Positions 21,829-32,028 of a DNA stretch of 64,000 nt are shown piece by piece. The notes under the pieces were generated by a model, which saw only the letters and a program-made list of their open reading frames with translations, did not search any database and was not told the origin of the DNA. Each line of letters starts with the position of its first letter. Position 1 is the first letter of the stretch. Location of the stretch: positions 2,418,001 through 2,482,000 of the forward strand of contig JBBPHT010000002.1 in the NCBI GenBank assembly GCA_038021145.1. The letters are read 5' to 3'. The translations under genes and the position numbers were made by a program. Source of the stretch: Phyllosticta citriasiana. Taxonomy: Eukaryota > Ascomycota > Dothideomycetes > Botryosphaeriales > Phyllostictaceae.

Positions 21829-22904
21829 TCATATTTCGGCGACGTTGAAAACCGAGCTCATCTCGACCCTTGAGCCCAAGCTCGTTGCCACCATATCCTT
21901 AATCCCGTCCCAATTGATGTCGTTGAAGCGCCTGCCGCTCAATTGCTGGCCAGCCTCGATAGCCTCGGCATATCTGCCCAATGCCAGCCTCCGCGCCACC
22001 ACGGTGTCACGGGCAGCGTGGTACGTCTTGCCCTTGCCCTTGAGGAGATACTCCTCAAACCATGCCTCTTGCTCAGCCGTGAGCGGCAGGTTGATGAGCT
22101 CATCCACCACGTCGGAGGAGCCATCGCTGCGCGAGTGCTGCAGAGCATTGTCGATGAGGAGCTCGAACAGCGGCTTGTGGTCTTGGACTGGCTGGGTCTC
22201 AATGAAGAAGTAGGCTTGGATGAGCGAGAGATGCGCGAGGTACGTTATGTAGGACTTTTGGAGTTCGGGATTCGTGAGCGGCGGGCGGACGGCGTTGTAG
22301 TAAGCGAGAGGAAGATGCTTGTTTGCGAGCTTGCCATGGTCGATGAGGACGCGAAGGATATCTTCTGGGAAAGCAGGGAGAAGAGAGGGGTGTGTCAGGT
22401 ATCCCAGCGCCGCCTGTTCCGAATGTTCAGTGCCCTGCTTCTGCTTGTGAATGTCCAAAGTTCCATACCTCGAATTGCAAGTGATCCAGATTCCAGAGCC
22501 CTTGAATGACGATCCAGTATTTATGCGGCAGGTGGCTCTTCTTTGCAAACGTCTCTGCAGCTTCTTCGTCGTCCAAAGCGGTGCAGTCTTTCAAGAGGTA
22601 GTACAGCAACGACTGCTTGTAGTGGTCCGCGATTTCGGCGCTGACAATCTTGTCGTGGAGTTCTTCCAGGTTTCCATCTTTGGCAGGAGGATACAGGTAG
22701 CCACCTATGAAGCCGTCAGTCACAAGGTGAGCTTGGAAGTCTGCTCTCGTACGTACTCTTGACGTGGAGTTGTCCGAGAAGCTTGTCGAAGAACAGGGAG
22801 CCGCCTAGTGTGCGGCGGTTCGCGCGGATGGTGTTTTGGACATTCTGGCTGTATATCTCCGTGCCGCTGGGGAAGACAGCAGAGAATTCGTAAATGTCGA
22901 GCAT
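21829..22904 (-). CDS. ELYS-like nuclear pore assembly protein
   Basis: Exons 22904-22757, 22704-22469 and 22413-21829 give 322 aa; the 52- and 55-bp introns have CTGAC/CTGAA-type branches. The protein is alpha-helical: YKQSLLYYLLKDCTALDDEE, HKYWIVIQGLWNLDHLQFE, LPAFPEDILRVLIDHGK and ARDTVVARRLALGRYAEAIE. This is the layout of the fungal ELYS-like domain (PF13934-type), the short counterpart of vertebrate ELYS, which helps anchor the Nup107-160 (Nup84) subcomplex to nuclear pores. No AT-hook is visible, and fungal members usually lack it. The recognition rests on recalled family features, so the name is moderately sure and the exon model is strong. Confidence 0.78.
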
Positions 22905-23598
22905 GGTGGGCGCGCGTTGTAAACCTTGAAGGTGCGCGCGCAGTGTGGTGTTTGGCGCGCGAGTCAAGTCGGCTTATGTCATGGCTTTCTCACGACACAA
23001 GCGACACCACCCATATTTCCGATGCTTCCTTTCCCATGACACTTTGCCGTCCATCGTCATCAGAATTCCATTGCGCTGTCAACTTGCCAGAAACTGCAGC
23101 GATCTTCTCTTCACTGTACCCAGACTCTGACCTCTCACAAAAAATGCGCGCCTCTGCAATGGAGCTGCTGACTTTGCCTTGCCCATGGATTTGAACAGAA
23201 GACGATGTCCCTGGATTCGTCTCCAGGGTTGCCGAGGACTAGGAATGCTGCGCCCCTGACTGCCAATGGTGACTTTCATTTCCCTCGCGTCTTTTTGACC
23301 CGGCCAAGATGCTCACGACGCGATAGGTTTCTTCAGCGACTTCTTCAGAAAGGATGAAGCAGTTCAAAAACACTCGGCCTTCTCCATAGGGATGCAGGTA
23401 GGCTTAGAATACCGTGATTTCACCTGCGTACTTTATCGACCCTTGCCTACGACCATGTGGCAATGCGAAATTCCGTGCATTCCGGTCATTTTGACAATCA
23501 CTTGAACGCGTTGAGAATTTCACCACTTCACCATTTCTCTGTGCTGCCCCGCGCGTAGAAACCAGACCTCAGTGTTTGATGCCGGGGTCCATCTCATC
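22905..23598. promoter_or_regulatory. Divergent promoter, ELYS-like / DUF3431
   Basis: 694 bp between the start codons. No coding signal. A GC-rich patch (GGCGCGCGTTG and TGGCGCGCGAG) lies right upstream of the ELYS-like start. Confidence 0.45.
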
Positions 23599-25250
23599 AT
23601 GCTTCGATCAAGAACTCACACCAAAGAAATCGTCGCGCTCATTGCGCTGATTCTCGTCCTCGGTCTTCTCTGGTATCGGATTCTCTGCGATGTTCACGGC
23701 AGAAGAGTCGATGAATATGGCGTCTCAGATACTCTGTACCAGCAATTGGAGTCTGGCCAGGAAGAGAAGTCTGCAACGGAAGCAGAACAATCCTCAATGC
23801 TTTCCACATCAGCCACTGCTCTGGAAGACATTGTAGCCATCGAAGCAACCAGCACAACGAAGGTCACTGCGCACAGCACTGTTGCAGATGATATGGCAGC
23901 TTCCATGGAAATAGAGGCTGCTAGCGACATGGAGATCAGTGCTATGGATATGTCAACCGGCATGCTTTTGGAAATGATGGAGGCATCATCATACGAAGCC
24001 AGCAGTACCGCCTTTGACGCTGAAGAGACCATCACCTCAAGCCTTGAAGAGCCGACAAGTAGCTCCAGTGAAGTCACAAGCTCTACTTCCGAGGCCTCAA
24101 CTCCGAAATCAGTCAGAACATCATCTCTCAAAGTTCGAACAGTAGACTGACAAGCAATATAGTCTCAATTTGCCCTCATTTCCAAGCTGACCTTTGGCCC
24201 CGGCCCGGTCAAGCCCCCGGGTTACAACTACACAAAATCCGTTGTCATGCCGCGCACGACCAAAGAAGACATAAGCTGGCTCGACCAAACCTTTGGCGAT
24301 GATCACCTACTCCAAAAAGCCGTCTACACCGTCGACAGACCCGTGAAGCCCTACATCCTCCCCTCCAACAAGGGCAACGAAGTCATGGCCTACTTGACCT
24401 ACATCATCGACTTCTACGACCACCTCCCCGACGTTTCCATCTTCATGCACGCCCACGAATTCGCCTGGCACAACAACGAGCTACTCGAAATGAGCAGCTC
24501 TCAAATGCTAACCCACTTGAACCTGCGCAAAGTCGTGCGCGACGGCTACGTCAACCTGCGCTGCCACCGTTACCCCTCGTGCCCAGACCACCTCTTCCCC
24601 TTTGCCAAAAACCACAGCGTCTGGGACGTCCCCGAAGAATCCATCTTCGCCGATGCCTGGACCGAGATCCTGCCCCACGAACCCGTCCCCGAGGTCCTGT
24701 CTCAGCCTTGCTGCGCGCAGTTCGCCGTGTCGCGCGAACGCATCCGCGCGCTGCCTCGCGCGCAGTATAAGCATTTCCGCAAGTGGCTCATGTACACGAC
24801 GCTCGAGAATCGCGTGTCGGGCCGCGTTTGGGAGTACATTTACCAGTACATTTGGGCGGGCGTGCCGCAGTTTTGCCCCGAGGAACACGCTTGCTACTGC
24901 GAGAACTACGGTCTATGTAAGTCCAATCCAAGTCCAATCTACACTACCGCAAATATCCAGTTGGGCCAACGAGGCTAATCATACTCGAAAATGCAGGCTT
25001 CGGGGGCGAAAAAGAATACAACTACTTCTACCAAAAGAAGGCCGTCGTGGCCAGTTTGGCGGACCTCGTACGCCAGCAAATGCTGGAGGAGGGCGGAAAC
25101 GCGACGTATCCGATTGACTATGAGGCGCATTTGCGGACGGCGACGCAGGAGGTCAAGGACGAGCTGGACATGGCGTTCTTGCGCGGCATGTCGCCGTATT
25201 TCAGGGCGTTGGAGGTCGGCAGGGAGTGGGTAGAGGGCGATGGGTTTTAG
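23599..25250 (+). CDS. DUF3431 family type-II membrane protein
   Basis: Exons 23599-24111, 24163-24916 and 24997-25250 give 506 aa. ATG 23599 is followed by one membrane anchor (IVALIALILVLGLLWYRIL, residues 11-29), then about 140 residues rich in Ser/Thr/Glu/Met, which look like a glycosylated stalk. The globular part carries the DUF3431 pattern: LPSNKGNEVMAYLTYIIDFY, LPDVSIFMHAHEFAWHNNE, LNLRKVVRDGYVNLRC and CCAQFAVSRERIRALPR. That family is fungal, and its VSIFMHAH(E/D)...WHN core recalls glycosyltransferase-like folds; activity is not established. A Golgi lumenal position is my inference. The first intron (24112-24162, 51 bp, donor GTCAGA) has a weak donor and could start elsewhere; the second (80 bp) is clear. 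Confidence 0.85.
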
Positions 25251-25847
25251 GTTGTCATCGTTGTGTGGATTGGTGTGGTGTTGAGGGCGTTGAGTGAAAG
25301 AAAGAAGGAAAAAGTTGTGTTCATGCGGTTTTTTCTTTTGTTGCTTGGGCTCTGGTATGTTATGCCGTGTTGTTGTCCTTTACTGCTGTTCTTGTACTGC
25401 ATGCTATGCATACATAGAATTTTTCCTGTCACAGAACAATGGACGAATCGACCGGCTTCCTTGCTCGCATGAAAATTGTAAAATTTCGAAACACGAAGAG
25501 ACTTGAGTTTTGCCTAGGCAGGTAAAGACTACTGTTGTTCTTCTCCACCCACTTCATCACAGCATGTCCATGGCAGACCCTTCCCTTCCGTCCCCTTATA
25601 CAACGATATTGACCCTAGACCGGGGCCAGAGTACACGCAAAAACGCGACAGCTCGAAAAACAAGAAGAGGAAACAGGGGAACACAACCGAAAGCAGCGCA
25701 AACTCAACGTGATCTAGCCCCTCCTCTTTTCCTCTCCGCTTGGTCTTCATGCAGGACTCGCTGCTTTGTCGCGGCCTTGCTGGCTTGCTTCCTGCCATCG
25801 AGCGAGCATGGGGCGCGCTCTCCGTCGTTCGTTGCAAGCGTCAGTCA
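25251..25847. other. Convergent 3' flanks
   Basis: 3' flanks of the DUF3431 gene and of the RBR gene on the other strand. Frames here are short and without motifs. No gene is seen. Confidence 0.5.
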
Positions 25848-27332
25848 TCAGTCATCACCTGCAAAAAAACCATGATCACAATGCCTTCCCTGCCAGCGCG
25901 CGCCGCAGACATAGCAAAATTGAGCGCCGCAAGTGCATCTAAAAGCTCACGGTCAGCTCATCACGTACTCAAAGCACCGCTACCCCTCCAAGCCCCACAA
26001 AACACTGTGAACCAACAAAAAACAAAAGGGAGGGGGCAGATGTGTTGGAGGAGATAGCAAGGAGGACAGTACGCACGTCATATGATTACACCCACTCCTC
26101 TTCTCGACCATGTTCTCGCAGCGATAGCACCGCTGCCATCCGCGCTGCTGCGCCGTCAACAGCAGCGCCTTGACGTCTGCGTCTTCGGGGCATAGCCCGC
26201 CTACGCCGCCCATGTGGTCTGTGGATAGCCGCTTGCATTGCGTGCAAGTCTGCAGCGTGCAAGAAGGGCAGCGCACGAGGGTGTCTTGGGACCGCTTGTT
26301 GCGGCCGTTTCTGTTGTTGTTGTTGTTGTTTTGGCGGTTGGCGTTGACGTTGGCGTTTGCGTTGGCGTTGGCGTTCATTCTGCTACTGGTCGCCGTGGGC
26401 GGAATGAAGCGGCCGCAGTTCTCGCCCGCGCACCACGTCCGCTCTTCGATGGGTGTCGCGAGTAACGTGGCGTGCCGCGTGAAGTTCTGCCTCGTTGGAC
26501 CGTGGAGGTGGTTGGCGACGGCGGCGTACGGGATAGGGTGGCCTCGACAGCATTCCGGCAGGAAGGGTTGCGGGTTGAGTCGCGAGATGCTCGCCGTGAT
26601 GGCGCCGTCGAAAATTCGCGAAGTGCAGTCGGAGCAGTAGTAGTGGTCGCAGGGTAGGTGTGCCATGTCGCTGGCTGGGTGTGCGGTGGTGCAGGCGGTG
26701 CAGTCGAATGTCGGAGCTGGAGGGAATGGTTCTCGTGTTGCTGCCCGCCGCCTTTGGGTGCTGGAGGGCGCAGGTATCCCGTTGTTTTTTCTGGGGGGAG
26801 TGCCGTTGAAGGAGGGTGTACTGTTGAAAGGGGGTGCCCCATCGCGTTCAGGGGTAAACAGCCAATCTGGATAGCTGGAGTAGAAGGCTTCGTCGAACGA
26901 ATTGTCGTGCTGCAGACGTCGCGCAAATTCCCGGTCCTGTGCTATTTGTAGCCCCCTTGCCCTTTCGCGAGCGTCGAGGCGCGCTGCTTCTCGTGCGTCC
27001 CGCGCCATTTGAGCTTCACGTTCCCGTCTGCTTGCCTCACGGGCCGCTTCTATGGTTCTGGCCAGCAAACTGTTATTCTCCCTTTGCAGGCTGCATATAT
27101 CACGAGCCATTGCCATCAGAGCAGAAGGTGTTACTTGTCCCCCAGAAACTGATGGTTGGCCTATGCGTCTTCCTCTTTCCGTACAGCGTCGTAAGGGCGA
27201 GTTGTTGTCGTTCATGTAGCGTAGCGCAAGGCTGGCTCTGAACCGATGAAGTTCGGCCTCATGAAGAGACATGGCAATCGCATCTTCGTCTTCAGTGGAA
27301 TTCGGCCATGGACCAAAGCGATAGCGATCCAT
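25848..27332 (-). CDS. RBR-type E3 ubiquitin ligase with Asn-rich IBR insert
   Basis: Exons 27332-26077 and 25938-25848 give about 448 aa. The 138-bp intron (GTGCGT...CTGAC...TTTTAG) sits at the same codon (HMT|C) as in the other RBR sequences here. Domain order: acidic N-terminus (EDEDAIAMSLHEAELHRF), a coiled-coil-like Arg/Glu/Ala run near 90-150 (AREASRREREAQMARDAREA), RING1 (FDCTACTTAH...LPCDHYYCSDC...ECC), IBR (WCAGENCGRFIPP...VRCPSCTLQTCTQC) and RING2 (RCYRCENMV...GCNHMTCTCGAQFCYVC). An Asn-rich insert (NANANANANVNANRQ, then poly-N) splits the IBR between its first and second Cys pairs. RING2 ends WQGRHCDHGFFAGDD and stops early; the C-terminal Cys module of the two copies at 18-21 kb is absent. 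The exact 3' end is less certain than the rest. Confidence 0.82.
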
Positions 27333-28147
27333 CTTTCCCAGTCGTCAGGGAGTTTTCGAAGAGAAGGCGAAGAGTTTATGATCAGCAATGGCTCAAGTAA
27401 CCCATAGTCGAGGTGCAGAGGTCGTAGACGGCCAGCCGAGTCACCAGTGCTCGAGGCAAACCGCAATTTCTAGTGTGTTCAGGGGCTCCCGCATGGTGAG
27501 TGTTCGCCAGCGGTAGACGCGAGTGGTAATGGAAGTGAATTTGAAAAGGTTCGGGCAAAGATATGATAATGAGACATTTGGAAGTGCTGCGTCAATGCAG
27601 CCGTGTAGGCGGAGCTGCCCGCGTGAAGTGACTGAAAGAAAGACGCCCGGTGAGGGCATTGGTAGCCCCAGAATGCCCACTGTACAAAACAAGACAACGC
27701 GGCGGCGGTTTACTGGCGAAAAACGCTTCATCGCCTTATCAAAAAGAGCCAGTCCACTGTCTCTGGTCACGCAGCCTCGCCGCCCTTGCTTTCGTTGTCA
27801 CCGAAGGCGCCTATACGCCTCACTCTTGAGCGTGGCTGAATTCTCGTTGACGTCGGCTGTACGTGCCCTGGTTAGCATAAAGAGTCAGCATAGAGCCTCG
27901 CAATGTAAAAGCGGGCTTCACGTGTACTGCCGGGGGAAGTGGCTGGTAGGGGCGGACATTTCTGTCGCGCCAAAATCGTCGTTTTTGATGCTACTTGAGT
28001 AGATCCTTGACCCGGTCCTTGAACACCATGACTTCGTAAAGTGGTCCCATTTTTTCAGGAATCAAGCCATCATCAAGCCTGTTCAGAACCTAAACCCAAC
28101 CCCGAATACGATCCCCTAACTCTCAAAATTCGAATCCGGATGCGCGC
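27333..28147. other. Intergenic region upstream of RBR gene
   Basis: 815 bp between the RBR start codon and the RPS26 stop. Open frames on both strands lack motifs and overlap each other. I see no gene. Confidence 0.5.
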
Positions 28148-28726
28148 TTAGGAGGCGCCAGCAGCCTTGGCGGCCTGCTGAGGGTTGATCTTCTTGCCGT
28201 CCTTGTTGTACCGGATCCTGGGCGGGGGAGCGCGGTTGCGGCGGCCCTCGCGGGAGCGGACACTGGGTTTGCGTCAGCCTGGGACAGGCAAGCACGTAAG
28301 ACAAATTAATACGTACCGCACAATCTTGCCGTGGATGGCGCACGAGACGCAGTACTGGAGCTTGAGGTACATCTTGGGGACGGTGTACTCGGGGAAGACA
28401 GAGGCATCCGAGATATCACCTATTACAAACAGGAATCAGCGTTCCGTTCTCCCGCCAAGGTTCTTCTCAATCTCCTGCCACCGGAAAGGCGGCCCCTTCA
28501 ATTGTAGTATGCGCGGGGAACGTACGGATGGCGGCAGACTCGACCATGTTGCGGATGGTGAATCTCTTGATCGCCTTGTCCTTGGGGGTGCATCGCGAGC
28601 AGTTGGAGCAGCGGATGGGCTTGACGTGGCCGCGGCCCTTCTTGTTGCGACCGCTGTGACAGGGTTAGTTATTGAGCGCAAAAGAAGCGAGGGGAAACAC
28701 ACTTGTTAGCCCTCTTCTTGACCATT
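28148..28726 (-). CDS. RPS26: 40S ribosomal protein eS26
   Basis: Four exons: 28726-28704, 28653-28526, 28419-28317 and 28262-28148, giving 122 aa. Introns are 50, 106 and 54 bp; the first has a perfect ACTAAC branch. The protein begins MVKKRANNGRNKKGRGHVKP and has the zinc site CSNCSRCTPKD plus YCVSCAIHGKIVR, with FTIRNMVESAAIRDISDASV between, as in all eS26. It sits at the mRNA exit channel of the 40S subunit near the Kozak region and is the client of chaperone Tsr2. The Ala/Lys-rich tail (NPQQAAKAAGAS) is fungal. The short first exon is typical of fungal ribosomal protein genes. Confidence 0.97.
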
Positions 28727-29307
28727 TTGACTGAATCTGCTGGGGGGAGAAGCTCAGAGATTCAGAGGGGATGTCGTCGTTGGTGAAGCAGCGCCGGGGT
28801 TGCAGCTGCGGCGGCCGGATTGTGTGTCTCGCTTGTGCGTGGCCCGAGCTTCGGCCGTCGGGGACGGGACGACTCTTAATCCGAGCCCAACTGGGCAAGC
28901 GCGACGGACCTCAGCGCAGGGCAGCCTCCCATGTGATCATCAGGGATCTTGCAGTGAAGTCTCTCTGGCCGCAGTGACCCCAGCCAAGTCCTACCCAAGT
29001 TTGCTGTACGCCGTCTTGCCGTGCCGTAAGGTAACTCCACCAGTCCCTGCACTGCTGCTTGTTGATTCTTTTGCCGCGTTCTCTGCCCTCCAGCGCCGTC
29101 ATCGACTGTTTGCGACATCTCCACCAGTCAGACAGCGCCTTTTACTAGCCTCTTGCGCGAAATCCTGTCCCACGTAGCAACCTTGCAATCCAGCACAACC
29201 TCGTCTCACTCTACCCTCGGCCACGATACGCGTCTGAGTGGTCTCCGACAGGCCAAATTCGACCACAAACTCGACTTCGCTGACCACGGTAGACTGTCGT
29301 CGCCGCC
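28727..29307. promoter_or_regulatory. Divergent promoter, RPS26 / CBS-PB1
   Basis: 581 bp between start codons. The central part (28800-28960) is GC-rich; the CBS-PB1 side carries C/T-rich leader sequence. No element is identified with confidence. Confidence 0.5.
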
Positions 29308-31453
29308 ATGTCTGCTGCCGGCACCTATCATCGCTCCAATCAGAAGCCGAGAGGAAATATCCCCTCCTTCAATGGTCCTTCGGGCATTCCTAGGCCTGCG
29401 GACAATCACAGTGAAGTCGGAAGTCATGCTGGAAGCGCCAGCTTGAGCGCCAGTCGCGCCAAGCAGTCGAAGCGCGACGAGGTATGTTTGCACTCGGAAC
29501 CTGAACAATCGGGCTGCCACTGATGCGCGGCCAAGGCAATTCGCAAGAAAATCGAGCTCGACTTGAACAAGAAGCGGAACCCCCAGGGACGCGTCCGTCC
29601 CTCGCGCAAAGCTCCCCCTGGAACCGTCCTTGCTCTGAAGCCCAGCTCGGCCCTCCAGATCAAGCCCCACATTACCGTTGCAGAAGCCGCCCAGCTCATG
29701 GCAGCGAAGCGCGAGGACTGCGTCTTGGTTACCGACAATGATGAGCGCATTGCGGGTATCTTTACGGCAAAGGACCTCGCATTCCGCGTCGTTGGTGCTG
29801 GAATCAGAGCTAGGGACATTACAATTTCTGAAATCATGACCAAGAACCCTCTTTGCGCAAAGACGGACACCAGCGCGACAGACGCGCTGGATCTCATGGT
29901 GCGCAAGGGTTTCCGCCATTTGCCCGTCATGGACGAGAACCACGACATTGCTGGTGTCCTCGACATTACCAAGTGCTTTTACGAAGCCATGGAGAAGCTG
30001 GAGCGTGCGTACAGCTCGTCCAGGAAGCTTTACGATGCTCTGGAGGGTGTGCAAGCAGAGCTGGGATCTAGCCAGCCTCAGCAGGTCATTCAGTACGTCG
30101 AGGCCATCAGGTCGAAAATGTCGGGACCCACGCTGGAGTCGGTCTTGTCCGGCCTGCCCCCGACGACTGTCTCTGTCAGGACCTCAGTCAAGGAAGCTGC
30201 CCAGCTCATGAGAGAGAACCACACGACCGCATTGCTGGTGCAGGATAATGGCTCCATCACTGGTATCTTCACCAGCAAGGATGTTGTTCTCCGCGTCATT
30301 GCTGCTGGTCTTGACCCCTCTACCTGCAGCGTGGTCCGTGTGATGACGCCCCACCCTGACTTTGCTCCCATCGACATGAGCATCCAAGCTGCTCTTCGCA
30401 AGATGCATGGCAAGTGCTTCGGAACTCTGTAAATGACATGAGCTAACACTTCCCAGACGGACATTACCTTAACCTGCCCGTCATGAGCGAGGCTGGCGAG
30501 ATTGTCGGTATGGTGGACGTGCTCAGGCTAACATATGCCACGTTGGACCAGGTAAAACCCCTCAGCATCCGATCTAGGACGTGATTCTAACAAAATTTTA
30601 GATCAACACCATGCAAACTGGAGACAACGAAGGCCCTGCGTGGAACAAGTTCTGGCTTTCTCTGGATCACGAAACCGAGTCGATGATGTCGGGCGAAGGT
30701 GGCAGCCACCATCCCCGCACCGACATTTCAAGATCCCACGTTGTTTCCCCAGATGTTGGCCGCCACCTCGAGCGTGGGGAAAGCGTCATGCCCCATGAAT
30801 CTGCCTCGCATGTTGGTGCTGAAAGCCCCGAGGCTTCGGCTGTAGCACCGTCGGCTGCGATGACCTTGGAAGACGTCCCGTTTGCCTTTAAGTTCAAGGC
30901 TCCCAGTGGACGCACGCACCGCCTGCAAGTCGTTCCGTCGGCGGGCATCGAGGAATTCATTTCTCATGTTGTCGACAAGCTCGGTAGCGAAGTCGAAGCA
31001 GTTGGCGGAGCGCCCACTGTTGAAGACGGCCACCTGAGTCCCTCTGGATTTGCCCTCAGTTATCTTGATAATGAGGGCGACACCGTGTCCATCACCACAG
31101 TTCGGGACCTCATCGAGGCTGTGAGCCTTGCCCACCTGAGCCACCGGGACAAGGTCGACCTCTTCGTCCATGACCCCGAACATCCACCGATCCCTGCAAC
31201 CACCAACCCACAACCCGACGTCCCCAAGATCACTACGCCGCCCGAGTCAGTACTCAGGGAGCGGAGAAGCGTGTCTTACGAGGACAGCGATGAGGAGATG
31301 GAGAAACCCAGGCGCAAGAAGACTCAACAGGCCGCCGCTCAAGAATCAATCATTGCCGGCGTGCCTAATGAGCTGCTCTTACCCGGCGCCATCGTGACGC
31401 TTGCAGTAGTGATTGTAGGCGTTTTTGCGCTCGGCCGCGCCAGCGGCAAATAG
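29308..31453 (+). CDS. Four-CBS and PB1 domain protein with C-terminal membrane anchor
   Basis: Exons 29308-29481, 29536-30409, 30457-30551 and 30602-31453 give 664 aa. After a Ser/Arg-rich N-terminus come four CBS motifs in two pairs: AAQLMAAKREDCVLVTDNDE, ALDLMVRKGFRHLPVMDENH, AAQLMRENHTTALLVQDNGS and a fourth ending in HYLNLPVMSEAGEIVGMVDV. A PB1 domain follows (PFAFKFKAPSGRTHRLQV...FALSYLDNEGDTVSITT). The end is a single hydrophobic helix (GAIVTLAVVIVGVFALG), a tail anchor. CBS pairs usually sense adenine nucleotides and PB1 domains bind other PB1 partners; this fungal family (S. pombe Mug70-like) has no settled function. The second intron is GC-AG (30410-30456), with GCAAGT and GCTAAC, and restores MHDGHYLNLPV. 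Confidence 0.93.
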
Positions 31454-32028
31454 AGCGTTCTGCTCTTTGAACATGGAATAGTTAGCGTGATTCTTTTCAA
31501 GTGACGATATCATGGTGAAGGCTGTCTGCATGGGAATCGGCCGTTATCTTGAGGCGCATTGGTTTTGGTGTATGTATTTAGTACTGTAGTGTAGCGTAAC
31601 GAAGCGGCAGCAAGCGGACAAGTAGACGGGTAGGGCGAGGGAGCGAATTTCAGAGGTTTTTTCCACTTGATTCGCGCGCCGTTGAATGGGATTCTGGCAC
31701 AGCGAAAGATGAGAAACAATTCTAGCTTTGCCCGGCTTCAAACCGCAAAGAGCTACTCTCGACCTGTCCTGCGTGCTATAGGTATCGTGCTACTAGATTC
31801 GTCAAGTAAAAAAAGTTGAAAAACAAGAAAGAGAAGGGTTAGAGAGGAGAAAGAGAGGTAGGGACTGTTTTAGTCTCTGTCCTTGCGGTATCAAACAGCG
31901 TCTTAGCCGAAGCCACACCACCACCAACACTGCCGCGACGACCAACCATCCAGCCCATCTCATTTGCCCTGACAGACCAAAGCGACACCCACTAAACACG
32001 AACCGCCCAAGCGAGCCGCTCTTCCCCT
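31454..32028. other. Convergent 3' flanks
   Basis: 575 bp between two converging genes. AT-rich with A/T runs suitable for polyadenylation (TCAAGTAAAAAAAG near 31802). No gene is seen. Confidence 0.5.

Noticed and set aside
27441..28002. Open frames on both strands upstream of the RBR gene at 25.8-27.3 kb
   Set aside because: They overlap each other, have no motif and no splice partner, and show composition like the surrounding non-coding DNA.
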